A stretch of DNA of 64,000 bases from Pseudacidovorax intermedius (GCF_003350475.1 NZ_QQAV01000003.1:336063-400062), one strand, 5' to 3'; positions 1-8,450 are shown, numbered from the stretch's first letter. The notes: a model not told the origin generated them from the letters alone. Translations and numbers: made by a program.

Positions 1-287
1 CCCAGCACCTCACCGCCGGCCGCGTCGATGCGTTCCGAAGCGCCATCGAAGTCCGCCACCTCGAACACCATCACCGCGCCCGCGGTGGCCGGCGCTGCCT
101 CCTCGCGGCAGGCGAGCGAGACATTGCCGCCGCCCACGCCGTACTGGTACCAGCGCTCGCCATCGGCGAACTTGAGCGACAGGCCCAGGGCCTCGCTGTA
201 GAAGGCATGCAGCGCGGCAGGCTGCTCGGCCACCAGGTAGACGTTCTGCAGCCGCGTGGGCGCGAAGGCCTTGGCCGGGGCACTCAC
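1..287 (-). CDS. VOC (glyoxalase-fold) family protein, 3'-truncated by window edge
   Basis: About 95 N-terminal residues are visible and the gene runs off the left edge. The start is a GTG that overlaps the TGA of the upstream SDR gene (GTGA), the coupling used throughout this operon. The reading LQNVYLVAEQPAALHAFY, then LGLSLKF, GERWYQYGVGGGNVSL and a VMVFEVADFD strand, is the beta-alpha-beta-beta-beta unit of the vicinal oxygen chelate superfamily. Such proteins can be dioxygenases, isomerases or glyoxalases; the second metal-binding half is missing, so the reaction cannot be named. It is the last visible gene of the operon and may act on a product of the SDR or of the CoA-ester enzymes. 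Confidence 0.75.
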   Translation of the reverse strand, partial: MSAPAKAFAPTRLQNVYLVAEQPAALHAFYSEALGLSLKFADGERWYQYGVGGGNVSLACREEAAPATAGAVMVFEVADFDGASERIDAAGGEVL

Positions 288-1051
288 AGCGAGGTCTCCG
301 AAGCGCCGCCGTCCAGCCGCAGCACCTCCGCATTGAGGAAGCGCGCCTCGTCGCTGGCCAGAAAGACGATGGCGTCCGCGATGTCCTGCACCGTGCCCAG
401 CCGGCCCAGGGGCGTGCGCGCGATGCGCTTGGCGTCCAGCTCGGCATTGCGGTTGCGCACCGTGCCCTCGGTGGGCACGGCGCCCGGCGCCACCGCATTG
501 ACGCGGATGCGGCGTGCGCCCAGGTCGGCCGCGGCGGCACGGGTGATGCCCAGCACGCCGGCCTTGATGCCGCTGTAGACCACCGAGCGCATCGGCGACT
601 TGAAGGCCGCGATGGACGCCACGTTGACGATGGCCCCGCCCCGCTCGGCATCCATGGCCTCGGCCGCGGCCTGGATGCCCCAGATCACCGACTTGAAGCC
701 GATCTCCACCATGCGGTCCATGACCTCGGGCGTGATCTCGGGCAGCGACTGATAGCGGACCCAGGCGGCGTTGTTGACCATCACGTCGAGGCGACCGGCA
801 TCGGCCGCGAAGCGCTGCACCGCCTCGCGCATGCCGTCGCGGGTGGCGACGTTGCAGGGCAGGCCGATGGCCTGGCCGCCCGCGGCGCGCACCGCAGCCA
901 CGGCGTCTTCGACGAACTCGGGCTTGAGGTCGTTGATGCCGACGACGGCGCCACGCGCCGCCAGGGCCAGCGCCGTGGCGCGGCCGATGCCGTGGCCGGC
1001 GCCGCTGATGAAGGCCGTGCGGCCGGCGAGAGAGGAAAGGGTCGCGGTCAT
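284..1051 (-). CDS. Short-chain dehydrogenase/reductase (SDR) family oxidoreductase
   Basis: A 255-residue classical SDR, probably cytoplasmic and NAD(P)-dependent. The cofactor-binding glycine motif SGAGHGIG lies near residues 16-23, NNAA near 93-96, catalytic Ser near 146 (VNVASI) and the YSGIK pair Tyr159/Lys163, so it looks active. Length is typical of the FabG-like classical family. Its ATG overlaps the TGA of the upstream CoA-ligase gene (ATGA), and its own TGA overlaps the next gene's GTG, so translation is coupled. In this operon it most likely oxidises a hydroxyl group of a CoA-linked or free intermediate during beta-oxidation-type breakdown; the substrate is unknown. Confidence 0.9.
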   Translation of the reverse strand: MTATLSSLAGRTAFISGAGHGIGRATALALAARGAVVGINDLKPEFVEDAVAAVRAAGGQAIGLPCNVATRDGMREAVQRFAADAGRLDVMVNNAAWVRYQSLPEITPEVMDRMVEIGFKSVIWGIQAAAEAMDAERGGAIVNVASIAAFKSPMRSVVYSGIKAGVLGITRAAAADLGARRIRVNAVAPGAVPTEGTVRNRNAELDAKRIARTPLGRLGTVQDIADAIVFLASDEARFLNAEVLRLDGGASETSL

Positions 1052-3186
1052 GGATGAACGTCCTTCTTGTTCGTCGAGGTGGGCACCAGCAGCGCATCGA
1101 GCGCAAAGGCACCCTGGCCGGCGTCCAGCACCACCAGCGGGTTGATGTCGATCTCGGCCACGTCGTCGGCATGCCGCGCGGCAAAGCGCGACAGCGCGGC
1201 GATGGCCTGGGCCGCGGCCGCCACGTCGGCCTTGGGCCGGCCGCGCGCGCCGTCGAGCAGCGCGAAAGACTTCAGGGAGCGCAGCATGGCGTCGGCCGCC
1301 GCAGCATCCACCGGCGCGGGCCGCAGGGCCACGTCCTTCCAGATCTCGGCATGGATGCCACCCAGGCCCACCATGACCATGGGCCCGAAGACCGGGTCGG
1401 TCTTGGTGCCCAGGATCAGCTCGCAGCCGGCTGGCGCCATCTGCGCCACCAGCACGCCGTCGATGCGGGCCCCCGGCGCCTTCTCGGCCACGCGGGCGAG
1501 CATCGTGTCATGCGCATCGATGAGCTGGCCCTCGCTGCGCACACCCACCGCCACGCCGCCCACCTCGGTCTTGTGGGCGATGTCGGGCGACACGATCTTG
1601 AGCACCACCGGAAAGCCGATGGCGCTTGCGGCGGCCACCGCCTCGTCACGCGTGGTGGCGACCACCTCGCGCAGCACCGGCAGGCCGGCCGCAGCCAGGG
1701 CCGCCTTGGCGCTGGCCTCAGTGGCGAAGGCCTCGGCCGCCAGCGGCGTGCGGGGTGTTGCTTCGACGGTGGATGGTTGTGCGGACTGCATGCCCAGCGT
1801 GGCCAGGGCCGCCACGGTGGCACAGGCCGCGTCGATGCCCTCGATGGCCGGAATGCCCAGCGCATCCAGTTGCCGCCGTACGTCGGCCGGCGCCCGCGCG
1901 CACAGCACGATGAGCCGCTGCGGATGCCGCTCGCGCATCTGCGTGAGCGCGGCCAGGAAGACGTCGCGCAGCCGCGGCACATGGAAGGCATTGGCCGATT
2001 GCAGCAACAGCGTGTCGCAGGCCGGATCGGCGGCCACGGCGTCCAGCACCTGGGCCAGCAGCTCGGGCCGGCTGGAGACCTGGGCCGTCATGTCCACCGG
2101 ATTGGCCGGCGCCGCGAAGGCCACGGCCTGCAGAATGCGCTGCTGGGTGGCCTCGGCGAGGCGCGGCAGCGTCAGGCCATGGGCACTGGCCGCATCGGCC
2201 AGCAGCACGCCGAAGCCGCCCGAGGCCGTGAGCACCGCGATGCGCCGGCCCGCGGGCAGGCGGCCTTCGCCCAGCACGGCCAGCGCGTGGCCCACGTCCA
2301 GCAGTTGCTCGATGCTGGGCACGCGCAGGGCGCCGCCCTCGCGCAGCACGGCGTCGAACACCGCGTCGGAGCCGGCCAGCGCGCCGGTGTGCGAGGCCGC
2401 GGCGGCACTGCCCGCTTCGGAGACGCCCACCTTCAGGACCACCAGGGGCTTGCCCGCGGCGCGGGCCAGGGCCATGGCGCGGCGCAGCTTGGCGCCGTCG
2501 CGGCAGGTCTCCATGCAGCAGAGGATGACGCGCGTGCCCGGATCGGTCGCGGCCGAGGCGATGGCATCGGCGATGTCCACGTCGCATTCGTTGCCGGTGG
2601 TCAGCATGCGGCTGATGCCCAGGCCGCGTTCGGAGGCCAGGCGCAGCGTGTAGCTGCCCAGGTTGCCGCTTTGCGAGACGATGCCCACGGGCCCCGGCGC
2701 CGGAAAGGCGGATTCCAGCGCGACCGAGAAGGTGGCGATGCTCTTCGCGGGCACGCCGATGGCGCCCAGGCAGTTGGGGCCCACCACGCGCAGGCCGGTG
2801 TCGCGGGCGATGCGGCCGATCTCCGCCTGCAGCCGGGCCCCGGCCTCGCCCATCTCGGAGAAGCCTGCGGAGAGCACCACGGCCGCCTTCACGCCGCGCG
2901 CCGCGCAGTCGCGCACCGCCTGCGGCACGCCCTCGGGCGGCACGGCGATGACGGCCAGCTCGGGCGCCTCGGGCAGCGCGGCCACGTCGGGAAACGCGCG
3001 CAGCGACTGCACCTCGGCCGCCTTGCGGTTGACCGGATAGATCGCGCCGGCGAAGCCGTACTTGCGCAGAAACTGCAGCGGCCGGCCGCCGATCTTGGTC
3101 ACGTCGTCGGACGCGCCGACGATGGCGATGGAGCGCGGCGCAAACAGCGCCTCCAGTCCGTGACCGACGTCGATGTCGTCGCGCAT
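1048..3186 (-). CDS. Acetate--CoA ligase (ADP-forming)-family acyl-CoA synthetase, fused alpha+beta
   Basis: A 712-residue single-chain acyl-CoA synthetase of the NDP-forming type. It begins with a CoA-binding domain (PRSIAIVGASDD near residue 17), followed by the succinyl-CoA-synthetase-like domains with GPNCLG (about 137-142), SQSGNLG (about 171-177) and SHTGAL with the probable phosphohistidine near 266. The last 230 residues are an ATP-grasp domain (KAALAAAGLPV, then HKTEVGGV). The family activates carboxylates to CoA thioesters with ATP. The start ATG sits 2 bp after the enoyl-CoA hydratase stop. In this operon it probably activates the imported or ring-opened acid. A pimeloyl- or feruloyl-CoA-synthetase-like role is equally possible; the substrate cannot be read from sequence. 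Confidence 0.88.
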   Translation of the reverse strand: MRDDIDVGHGLEALFAPRSIAIVGASDDVTKIGGRPLQFLRKYGFAGAIYPVNRKAAEVQSLRAFPDVAALPEAPELAVIAVPPEGVPQAVRDCAARGVKAAVVLSAGFSEMGEAGARLQAEIGRIARDTGLRVVGPNCLGAIGVPAKSIATFSVALESAFPAPGPVGIVSQSGNLGSYTLRLASERGLGISRMLTTGNECDVDIADAIASAATDPGTRVILCCMETCRDGAKLRRAMALARAAGKPLVVLKVGVSEAGSAAAASHTGALAGSDAVFDAVLREGGALRVPSIEQLLDVGHALAVLGEGRLPAGRRIAVLTASGGFGVLLADAASAHGLTLPRLAEATQQRILQAVAFAAPANPVDMTAQVSSRPELLAQVLDAVAADPACDTLLLQSANAFHVPRLRDVFLAALTQMRERHPQRLIVLCARAPADVRRQLDALGIPAIEGIDAACATVAALATLGMQSAQPSTVEATPRTPLAAEAFATEASAKAALAAAGLPVLREVVATTRDEAVAAASAIGFPVVLKIVSPDIAHKTEVGGVAVGVRSEGQLIDAHDTMLARVAEKAPGARIDGVLVAQMAPAGCELILGTKTDPVFGPMVMVGLGGIHAEIWKDVALRPAPVDAAAADAMLRSLKSFALLDGARGRPKADVAAAAQAIAALSRFAARHADDVAEIDINPLVVLDAGQGAFALDALLVPTSTNKKDVHP

Positions 3187-3188
3187 GT

Positions 3189-3950
3189 TCAGCGGCCTTT
3201 GTAGACGGGCGGGCGCTTTTCGAGGAAGGCCTGGCGCGCCTCCTTGGCGTCCTCGGTGCGCGACAGCGCCATGGTGAAGTTCTGCTCCACGCGGTAGCCG
3301 TCGCGCTGGGGCATCAGGTCCATCATGTTGGCCGCCTGCTTGGCATAGGCCACGGCCAGCGGTGCCTTGGAGGCGATGTCCTGCGCGATCTCCATGGCCA
3401 GGGGCATCAGCTGCTCGGCCGGCACCACCTCGTCGAGCACACCGCGGCGGTACAGCTCGGCCGCCGAGACCTTCATGCCGGTGAAGAACATGCGCCGCGT
3501 GAAGGAGCGGCCCACCAGCGTGCGCAGCATCGAGACGCCGCCGGCCAGGCCGACGTTGATCTCGGGCATGGCGAAGGTGGCGTCCTCGCTGGCCAGGAAG
3601 ATGTCGCAGGCCGCCATCAGGCCGAAGCCCGCGCCCAGCGCCGGACCGTTGATGGCCGCGATCACCGGCTTGGCGCATTCGCGGATCGCATTGCCCGTCT
3701 CGCGCGTCCAGCGGTTGTGGTCGAGGAAGTCGCCGGCCTTGTCGGCGTTCGGCCGGTCCTTGAGGTCGGCACCGGCGCAGAAGGCCTTGCCGGTGCCGGT
3801 GAGGATGGCCACGCGCACGTCGCTGCGTTCGGAGATCTCGTCGAAGACGGCGATGAGGTCGCGGCGCGATGCGCGGTCGAGGGCATTGACGGGCGGCTTG
3901 TCCAGCCGCACGACGGCGATGTATTCGGAGACTTCGAGGTGGATGCTCAT
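3189..3950 (-). CDS. Enoyl-CoA hydratase/isomerase (crotonase) family protein
   Basis: A 253-residue crotonase-fold enzyme. It carries the oxyanion-hole segment INGPALGAGFGLMAACD and the FAMPEINVGLAGG stretch where the family's active-site glutamate lies. Only one acidic residue of the usual pair is obvious there, so hydratase versus isomerase or hydrolase activity is open. The chosen start gives an MSIHLEVSEYIAV opening typical of crotonases and overlaps the TGA of the preceding acyl-CoA dehydrogenase by 4 bp (ATGA). It probably acts after the dehydrogenase pair, hydrating the new double bond of the CoA ester. Confidence 0.88.
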   Translation of the reverse strand: MSIHLEVSEYIAVVRLDKPPVNALDRASRRDLIAVFDEISERSDVRVAILTGTGKAFCAGADLKDRPNADKAGDFLDHNRWTRETGNAIRECAKPVIAAINGPALGAGFGLMAACDIFLASEDATFAMPEINVGLAGGVSMLRTLVGRSFTRRMFFTGMKVSAAELYRRGVLDEVVPAEQLMPLAMEIAQDIASKAPLAVAYAKQAANMMDLMPQRDGYRVEQNFTMALSRTEDAKEARQAFLEKRPPVYKGR

Positions 3951-5074
3951 CGCGCGCTCCCGGAAGGGGTGTTGGAAGAAGAAGAGGAAGAGGGGTTGGC
4001 GGCGGATGCGCCGCCCGCATGCAGCAGTTGCGAGAGCTGGGTCAGGCGATCGCCATAGCGGAACTCCGACGCGATCAGCCGCTGGGCCAGGCGGGTGGCC
4101 AGCACCTCTTCGCTCAGTCCCATGCCGCCATGCATCTGGATGGCCGCCTCGGCCGCCGCCCGGGCCGTCTCGGCGATGGACAGCTTGGCCAGCTGCAGCG
4201 TGCGGCGCAGATCGGGCGCGGCCGAATCCAGCGTCTGGAAGGCATGCACCACCAGGCCCTGGGCGCATTGCGCCTTGACGTACATGTCCGCCACGCGATG
4301 GCGCAGCACCTGGAAGGTGGCCAGCGCCACGCCGAACTGCCGGCGCTCCTGCAGGTGCGTGAGGGTGTGGCGGATCAGCGCGGCCTGTGCGGCCACGGTG
4401 TCGACCAGCGTGAGCAGCAGGGCCGCATTGCCCGCGGCGGCCAGCGCGGCGCACAGGCGCTCGCCTTGCGCCAGCAGGGCCGTCGCGGGGACCGACACAC
4501 CGTCCAGCCGGAAGTCCGCGCCCTGCCGGCCTTCCATGGTGCGGTAGCGGGCGGCGGGTGCGCCGATGCGCTCAGCATCGACGAGGAAGAGCGCGGGCGC
4601 GCCGTCCAACTCGGCGACGGCCAGCCAGTGGCTGGCGGGCAGCGTGGCATCCACGCCGTCCACGCGGCCATCGAGCACGAAGCCGCTGTCGCTGCGCACC
4701 GCACGCAGGGTGCCGTCTCCGGGCAGGGCCGAAAGCGCGGCCAGCGGCGCGATCTGCACCTCGGACTCGGCCACGGCCTGCAGCCAGGGCCCGGCGACCT
4801 CGGCCGGCGCGGCGCGCAGCAGCAGCGGCACCACCGCGCAGGTCTCGATCACGGGCAGCTGCAGCCCCTGGGCGGCCAGGCCCTCGACCACGCTGGCCAG
4901 GTCGGCCAGCGTGCCGCCGACGCCGCCGTCGGCTTCGGGCACCAGCGTGGCAGTCCAGCCCAGTTCGCGCACCGGGTCGCCGGGCAGGATGGCGCTGTGC
5001 ACATGGTCCTGCGCAAAGCGGTCGGCCGCGTCGAAGAGCATGCCGGGGAAGAGCGGGGGGAAGTGGTTCGACAT
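3947..5074 (-). CDS. Acyl-CoA dehydrogenase family protein, probable beta-type subunit lacking the usual catalytic Glu
   Basis: A 375-residue FAD-dependent acyl-CoA dehydrogenase fold. The C-terminal FAD-contact motif QMHGGMGLSEE is present, as is ERRQFGVALATFQVLRH. Where short-chain members have YEGT, this protein reads RYGD, so the canonical catalytic glutamate is absent. The chain ends in a serine-rich low-complexity tail of about 16 residues (a run of six Ser). Only 4 bp separate it from the upstream acyl-CoA dehydrogenase. Such pairs of unlike subunits form alpha2beta2 dehydrogenases in sterol side-chain degradation (FadE-type), with one subunit binding FAD incompletely or lacking the base. 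A heteromer with its neighbour is inferred. Confidence 0.85.
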   Translation of the reverse strand: MSNHFPPLFPGMLFDAADRFAQDHVHSAILPGDPVRELGWTATLVPEADGGVGGTLADLASVVEGLAAQGLQLPVIETCAVVPLLLRAAPAEVAGPWLQAVAESEVQIAPLAALSALPGDGTLRAVRSDSGFVLDGRVDGVDATLPASHWLAVAELDGAPALFLVDAERIGAPAARYRTMEGRQGADFRLDGVSVPATALLAQGERLCAALAAAGNAALLLTLVDTVAAQAALIRHTLTHLQERRQFGVALATFQVLRHRVADMYVKAQCAQGLVVHAFQTLDSAAPDLRRTLQLAKLSIAETARAAAEAAIQMHGGMGLSEEVLATRLAQRLIASEFRYGDRLTQLSQLLHAGGASAANPSSSSSSNTPSGSAR

Positions 5075-5078
5075 GGGC

Positions 5079-6242
5079 TCAGGCTCCCAGCAGCGCGTTG
5101 GCGATCACGTTGCGCTGCACTTCGGAGGTGCCACCGGCGATGGTGCGGGCACGCGTGAACATGTAGTTCTGGATCCAGGTGGCGGCAGGCAGCTCCTCGC
5201 CGCCCTCCTCGGCCAGGAAGCGATGCGCGGCCTCGGGCCCGACGGCATCGAGGGCGATGGTGGTCAGGCGCTGCGCCACGTCGGCGCAGGTCATCTTGAT
5301 GGCGGAGGGCTGCACGCCCAGCGGCCGCTGGTGGATCAGGTCGTCGGTGGCCTGGGCCATCATCACGCGGGCGCCCTGCAGTTCGGCCTCGCAAAGAAGC
5401 AGCTTGTGCTGCAGCACGCCGAAGTCGCGCCTGGCGCCAGCAGCCTGCGCGGCCTTTTGCAGCAATGCCGAGACCTGGCGGTGCATCAGCGCCAGCCGGG
5501 CCACGTTGGCCGGGGGCAGGCGCTCGCGCTCCAGCAGGAACTTGGCGCAGGTCCAGCCCTTGCCTTCCTCGCCGATGAGGTTGTCGGCGCGCACGCGCAC
5601 CTCGTCGAAGAAGACCTCGTTGAGGTGGTGCCAGCCGTCGATGGTGCGGATGGGCCGCACGGTGATGCCGGGCGTGTCCATGGGCACCAGCAGCAGCGAG
5701 ATGCCTTCCTGCTTCTTCGCCTCCTTCGAGGTGCGCACCAGCATGTAGATCATGCTGGCCTCGTGCGCGTGGGAGGTCCAGATCTTCTGGCCGTTGACCA
5801 CCCAGTGCTCGCCGTCGCGGCGGGCGCTGGTCTGCAGCGAGGCCAGGTCGGAGCCCGAACCCGGCTCCGAATAGCCCTGGCACCACCAGTCCGAGCCATC
5901 GAGGATGCGCGGCAGGAAGCGCGCCTTCTGCTCGGGCGTGCCGAAGCGGATGATGACCGGGCCGATGTGGCCCAGGCCGTGGTGGTACAGCGGCGGGCAG
6001 TCGTTCTCGGCCATCACCTCTTCGAAGATCAGGCGCTGGCGGATGTCCCAGCCGGTGCCACCGACTTCCACCGGCCAGCTGGGTGCGCCCCAGCCGCGGT
6101 CGTTCAGGATCTGCTGCCAGGCCTGGTATTCGCGCTTGGTGATCTTCTGGCCGGCGGCCACCACGGCCCGGATCTCCGGCGGGCAGGCCTGGCGAGCGAA
6201 GGCCTCCAGTTCACGCCGGAACGCGGCGTAGTCGATGGACAT
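5079..6242 (-). CDS. Acyl-CoA dehydrogenase family protein, probable alpha-type partner subunit
   Basis: A 387-residue acyl-CoA dehydrogenase. The start chosen is the ATG preceded by a GAGGAG ribosome-binding site; an upstream TTG in frame would add eight residues and has no such site. Motifs include GYSEPGSGSDLASLQT in the FAD/substrate domain, WTSHAHEAS, and a C-terminal ARTIAGGTSEVQRN. The last segment is the form seen in multi-subunit FadE-like dehydrogenases, where the base is not the YEGT glutamate but may come from helix G (LLERERL region, inferred). With the next gene it likely forms a heteromer introducing the alpha-beta double bond into a bulky acyl-CoA. Confidence 0.88.
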   Translation of the reverse strand: MSIDYAAFRRELEAFARQACPPEIRAVVAAGQKITKREYQAWQQILNDRGWGAPSWPVEVGGTGWDIRQRLIFEEVMAENDCPPLYHHGLGHIGPVIIRFGTPEQKARFLPRILDGSDWWCQGYSEPGSGSDLASLQTSARRDGEHWVVNGQKIWTSHAHEASMIYMLVRTSKEAKKQEGISLLLVPMDTPGITVRPIRTIDGWHHLNEVFFDEVRVRADNLIGEEGKGWTCAKFLLERERLPPANVARLALMHRQVSALLQKAAQAAGARRDFGVLQHKLLLCEAELQGARVMMAQATDDLIHQRPLGVQPSAIKMTCADVAQRLTTIALDAVGPEAAHRFLAEEGGEELPAATWIQNYMFTRARTIAGGTSEVQRNVIANALLGA

Positions 6243-6314
6243 CGTGTCTCCTCGTCTCTCACTCAATCGGGAATGGCGCCGCGCACTCGGGCCGCGGCGC
6301 GTCGGTGTGGTCGC

Positions 6315-7256
6315 TCAGCCGCGACGCAGCTGGTCGATCAGCGCATCGAGGGCGGCGGCGGCGCCTTCGGCGTCGCGCTCGCGCAGGTGACGCACCACGG
6401 CGCGCCGCAGCGGGTACAGGTCGGGCCGCGCGCGCACCGACAGCACATGGGTCATGCGCTCGCGCAGCACGTTGGTCATGGTCTGGGCCATGAGCATCAG
6501 CGCGTCGTTGTGGCCGGCGGCGGCGATGGCGCCGAAGAAGGCGCTGGCCGACTCGATGCGGGCCTTGAGCGGCGCGTCCTCCGGGTGGTCCTCGATCAGC
6601 GCGGCGGCGGCCTCGATGGCGTCGATCTCGGCCTCGCTGGCGCGTTCGCAGGCCAGGCGCAGCAGCCGGCCGTAGAGCGTGCGGTAGGCCTCGTCCACGT
6701 CGGCGTCGCCCATGCCGCCCTGCACCACGCGGTGGCGCAGCGACTCGGCCAGGCGCATGTACGCGCCCTTGTAGAACACCAGCGCCTGCTCGCCCGTGCC
6801 GGCGCCCAGGTGGTGCACCTCGCCAATGAAGATGACATGGTCGCCCGCGTCATGGGCGGCGAACAGGCGGCACTCGAAGCTGGCCAGGCAATCGTCCAGC
6901 AGCGGCATGCCCAGCTCACCCTCGCGCCAGGCCACGCCCTCGAACTTGTGCTCGACCTTGCTGGAGGCGAAGCGGCCGGACAGCGCGTCCTGGTGCTCGC
7001 CCAGGATGTGGATCGCGAAGCCCTCGGCCTGCTGGAACGTGCCCAGCAGGCGACTGGCCTTGCGCAGGCTGAACAGCACCAGCGGCGGCTCCAGCGAGAC
7101 CGAGCTGAAGCTGTTGCAGGTCAGTCCCGCGGGCTGGCCGTCGGCCGTGCGCGTGGTGACGATGGCCACGCCCGTCGGAAAGCAGCCCAGGTGCTGGCGC
7201 AGCAGCGTGGGCTCGATGGCGGGCCGGGTGCGTTCGGCGGTGGCAAGCGCAGTCAT
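6315..7256 (-). CDS. Flavin reductase with C-terminal FCD-like (GntR/FadR effector-domain-like) extension
   Basis: A 313-residue fusion. Residues about 17-165 are a flavin-reductase-like FMN-binding domain (FPTGVAIVTTRTADG, AGLTCNSFSSVSLEPPLVLF, FAIHILGEHQ, VIFIGEVHHLG). Residues about 180-312 are all-helical and resemble the FCD ligand-binding domain of FadR/GntR regulators (FFGAIAAAGHNDALMLM, then a basic R-R-A-V helix and an AAAALDALIDQL end), without any helix-turn-helix. The usual FCD metal ligands (Asp, His) are not evident, so metal binding may be lost. It lies 20 bp downstream of the luciferase-like monooxygenase, and so probably supplies it with reduced FMN using NAD(P)H. The extension could let substrate control reductase activity, as the MarR-like tail does in HPA-hydroxylase reductase C1. 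Confidence 0.85.
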   Translation of the reverse strand: MTALATAERTRPAIEPTLLRQHLGCFPTGVAIVTTRTADGQPAGLTCNSFSSVSLEPPLVLFSLRKASRLLGTFQQAEGFAIHILGEHQDALSGRFASSKVEHKFEGVAWREGELGMPLLDDCLASFECRLFAAHDAGDHVIFIGEVHHLGAGTGEQALVFYKGAYMRLAESLRHRVVQGGMGDADVDEAYRTLYGRLLRLACERASEAEIDAIEAAAALIEDHPEDAPLKARIESASAFFGAIAAAGHNDALMLMAQTMTNVLRERMTHVLSVRARPDLYPLRRAVVRHLRERDAEGAAAALDALIDQLRRG

Positions 7257-7276
7257 GGCAGGCCTTGGCGTGCGGC

Positions 7277-8371
7277 TCAGGCCGCGGCCAGTTCGGGCTG
7301 GGCGGCGGCGGCGCGGTGCGGCGGGTCGTTGGCGATCTCCTGCTGCACGGTGGGGATGATGACCTCGGCCCAGGTGCGCAGCTGGCGCAGCATGGTCGGA
7401 TGGTCGAAGTCGCCCATCTGGGTCTGGAAGCAGTAGTGCACCGGCTTGAGCGTGCGGATCTCGTTGACCACGCGTTCGATCACCGTGTCGATGCTGCCCA
7501 CGGGCAGTAGGGCGCGCATCTCATCGAGCGTGGGCTCGCCCTCGACGATGCCCTCTTCCACCTGGTAGTCGTCGGCGATCTGCGCCGTGCGGCGCTTGAG
7601 GCTGACGGCGATACGGCGCTGGTAGCGGGCGCAGTCCAGGTACTTCTCGACCTCGTTCTTGTCGTTGCTCGCATAGGCGGCGCGCAGCAGGCCCACGGGC
7701 ACGGCCGCCGGGTCCTTGCCTTCGGCGAGCGCCACCTTGTCGATCAGCGCGCGGGTGCCGGCCAGCTTCTCCAGGCCGCCGTCGCCGCCGGAGACGAACA
7801 CATGGTGGTTGCCGCGCACCGCGCGGGCGACGAAGCTCGGGTCCACGCTGGTGATCCACATCGGCGGGCCGGGCTGCTGCACCGCGCGCTGGCTGATGGC
7901 GCTCATCGGCTGCTGGTAATACTGGCCGTCGTAGCTGAACTTGGGCTGCTTGAGGCCCAGCTCCAGCATGTCGAGCATCTCGAAGGTGCGGGCCTTGGCC
8001 GTCTCCAGCGCAACGCCGAAGCGTTCGAACTCGAAGTGCTGGTAGCCCGAGCCGATGCCCAGGTTGAGCCGCCCGTTGGAGAGCTGATCCACCATCGCCA
8101 CATCGGCGATCAGGCGGGCCGGCGTGTACAGCGGCGCCACCACGATGCCCGTGCCCAGACGGATGCGGTGCGTGGCGGCCGCGCAATGCGCGATCATCGT
8201 CAGCGGCGACGAGCACATGCCGTAGTTGCTGAAGTGGTGCTCGGCATACCATGCCGCGCCGAAGCCCAGTTCGTCCGCCAGACGCGTCTGTTCGACCGCG
8301 TCCCGCAGGATCTCGTGCGAGGTCTTATGTTTGTTCCGCTGCTGCATCAGAATGAAGATTCCGAAGTCCAT
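7277..8371 (-). CDS. LLM class (luciferase-like) flavin-dependent monooxygenase
   Basis: A 364-residue bacterial-luciferase-like TIM-barrel protein. It opens with MDFGIFILMQQRNKH and contains GFGAAWYAEHHFSNYG, RIRLGTGIVVAPLYTPAR and GRLNLGIGSGYQHFEFERFG, all typical of the FMN/F420-dependent LLM family. The start is preceded by AGGAG 9 bp upstream; longer in-frame starts would extend across the promoter region. It is the first gene of the eight-gene minus-strand operon and is followed by its likely reductase partner. Such two-component systems hydroxylate, desulfonate or perform Baeyer-Villiger-type oxidation; here a ring or chain oxygenation that yields the acid handled by the downstream CoA enzymes is a reasonable inference. 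Confidence 0.9.
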   Translation of the reverse strand: MDFGIFILMQQRNKHKTSHEILRDAVEQTRLADELGFGAAWYAEHHFSNYGMCSSPLTMIAHCAAATHRIRLGTGIVVAPLYTPARLIADVAMVDQLSNGRLNLGIGSGYQHFEFERFGVALETAKARTFEMLDMLELGLKQPKFSYDGQYYQQPMSAISQRAVQQPGPPMWITSVDPSFVARAVRGNHHVFVSGGDGGLEKLAGTRALIDKVALAEGKDPAAVPVGLLRAAYASNDKNEVEKYLDCARYQRRIAVSLKRRTAQIADDYQVEEGIVEGEPTLDEMRALLPVGSIDTVIERVVNEIRTLKPVHYCFQTQMGDFDHPTMLRQLRTWAEVIIPTVQQEIANDPPHRAAAAQPELAAA

Positions 8372-8434
8372 GGCCGTTGCTCCTGATCGTTGGTTCGTGA
8401 CGTGGATCAATGCTAGGAACGGCCCGGCCTGCCA

Positions 8435-8450
8435 GCGCATCGTCATGCGC
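8435..8450. promoter_or_regulatory. 16-bp palindrome between LLM operon and divergent lysR (candidate operator)
   Basis: GCGCAT-N4-ATGCGC is a perfect inverted repeat 23 bp before the lysR start and 63 bp before the start of the divergent monooxygenase operon. The position suits a LysR-type regulator controlling both directions. Function is inferred from position and symmetry only. Confidence 0.4.

Noticed and set aside
1054-3204. Long plus-strand open frame opposite the CoA ligase
   Set aside because: High GC content leaves antisense frames open; the product is His/Gly/Arg-rich with no domain, while the minus strand carries a clear ligase.
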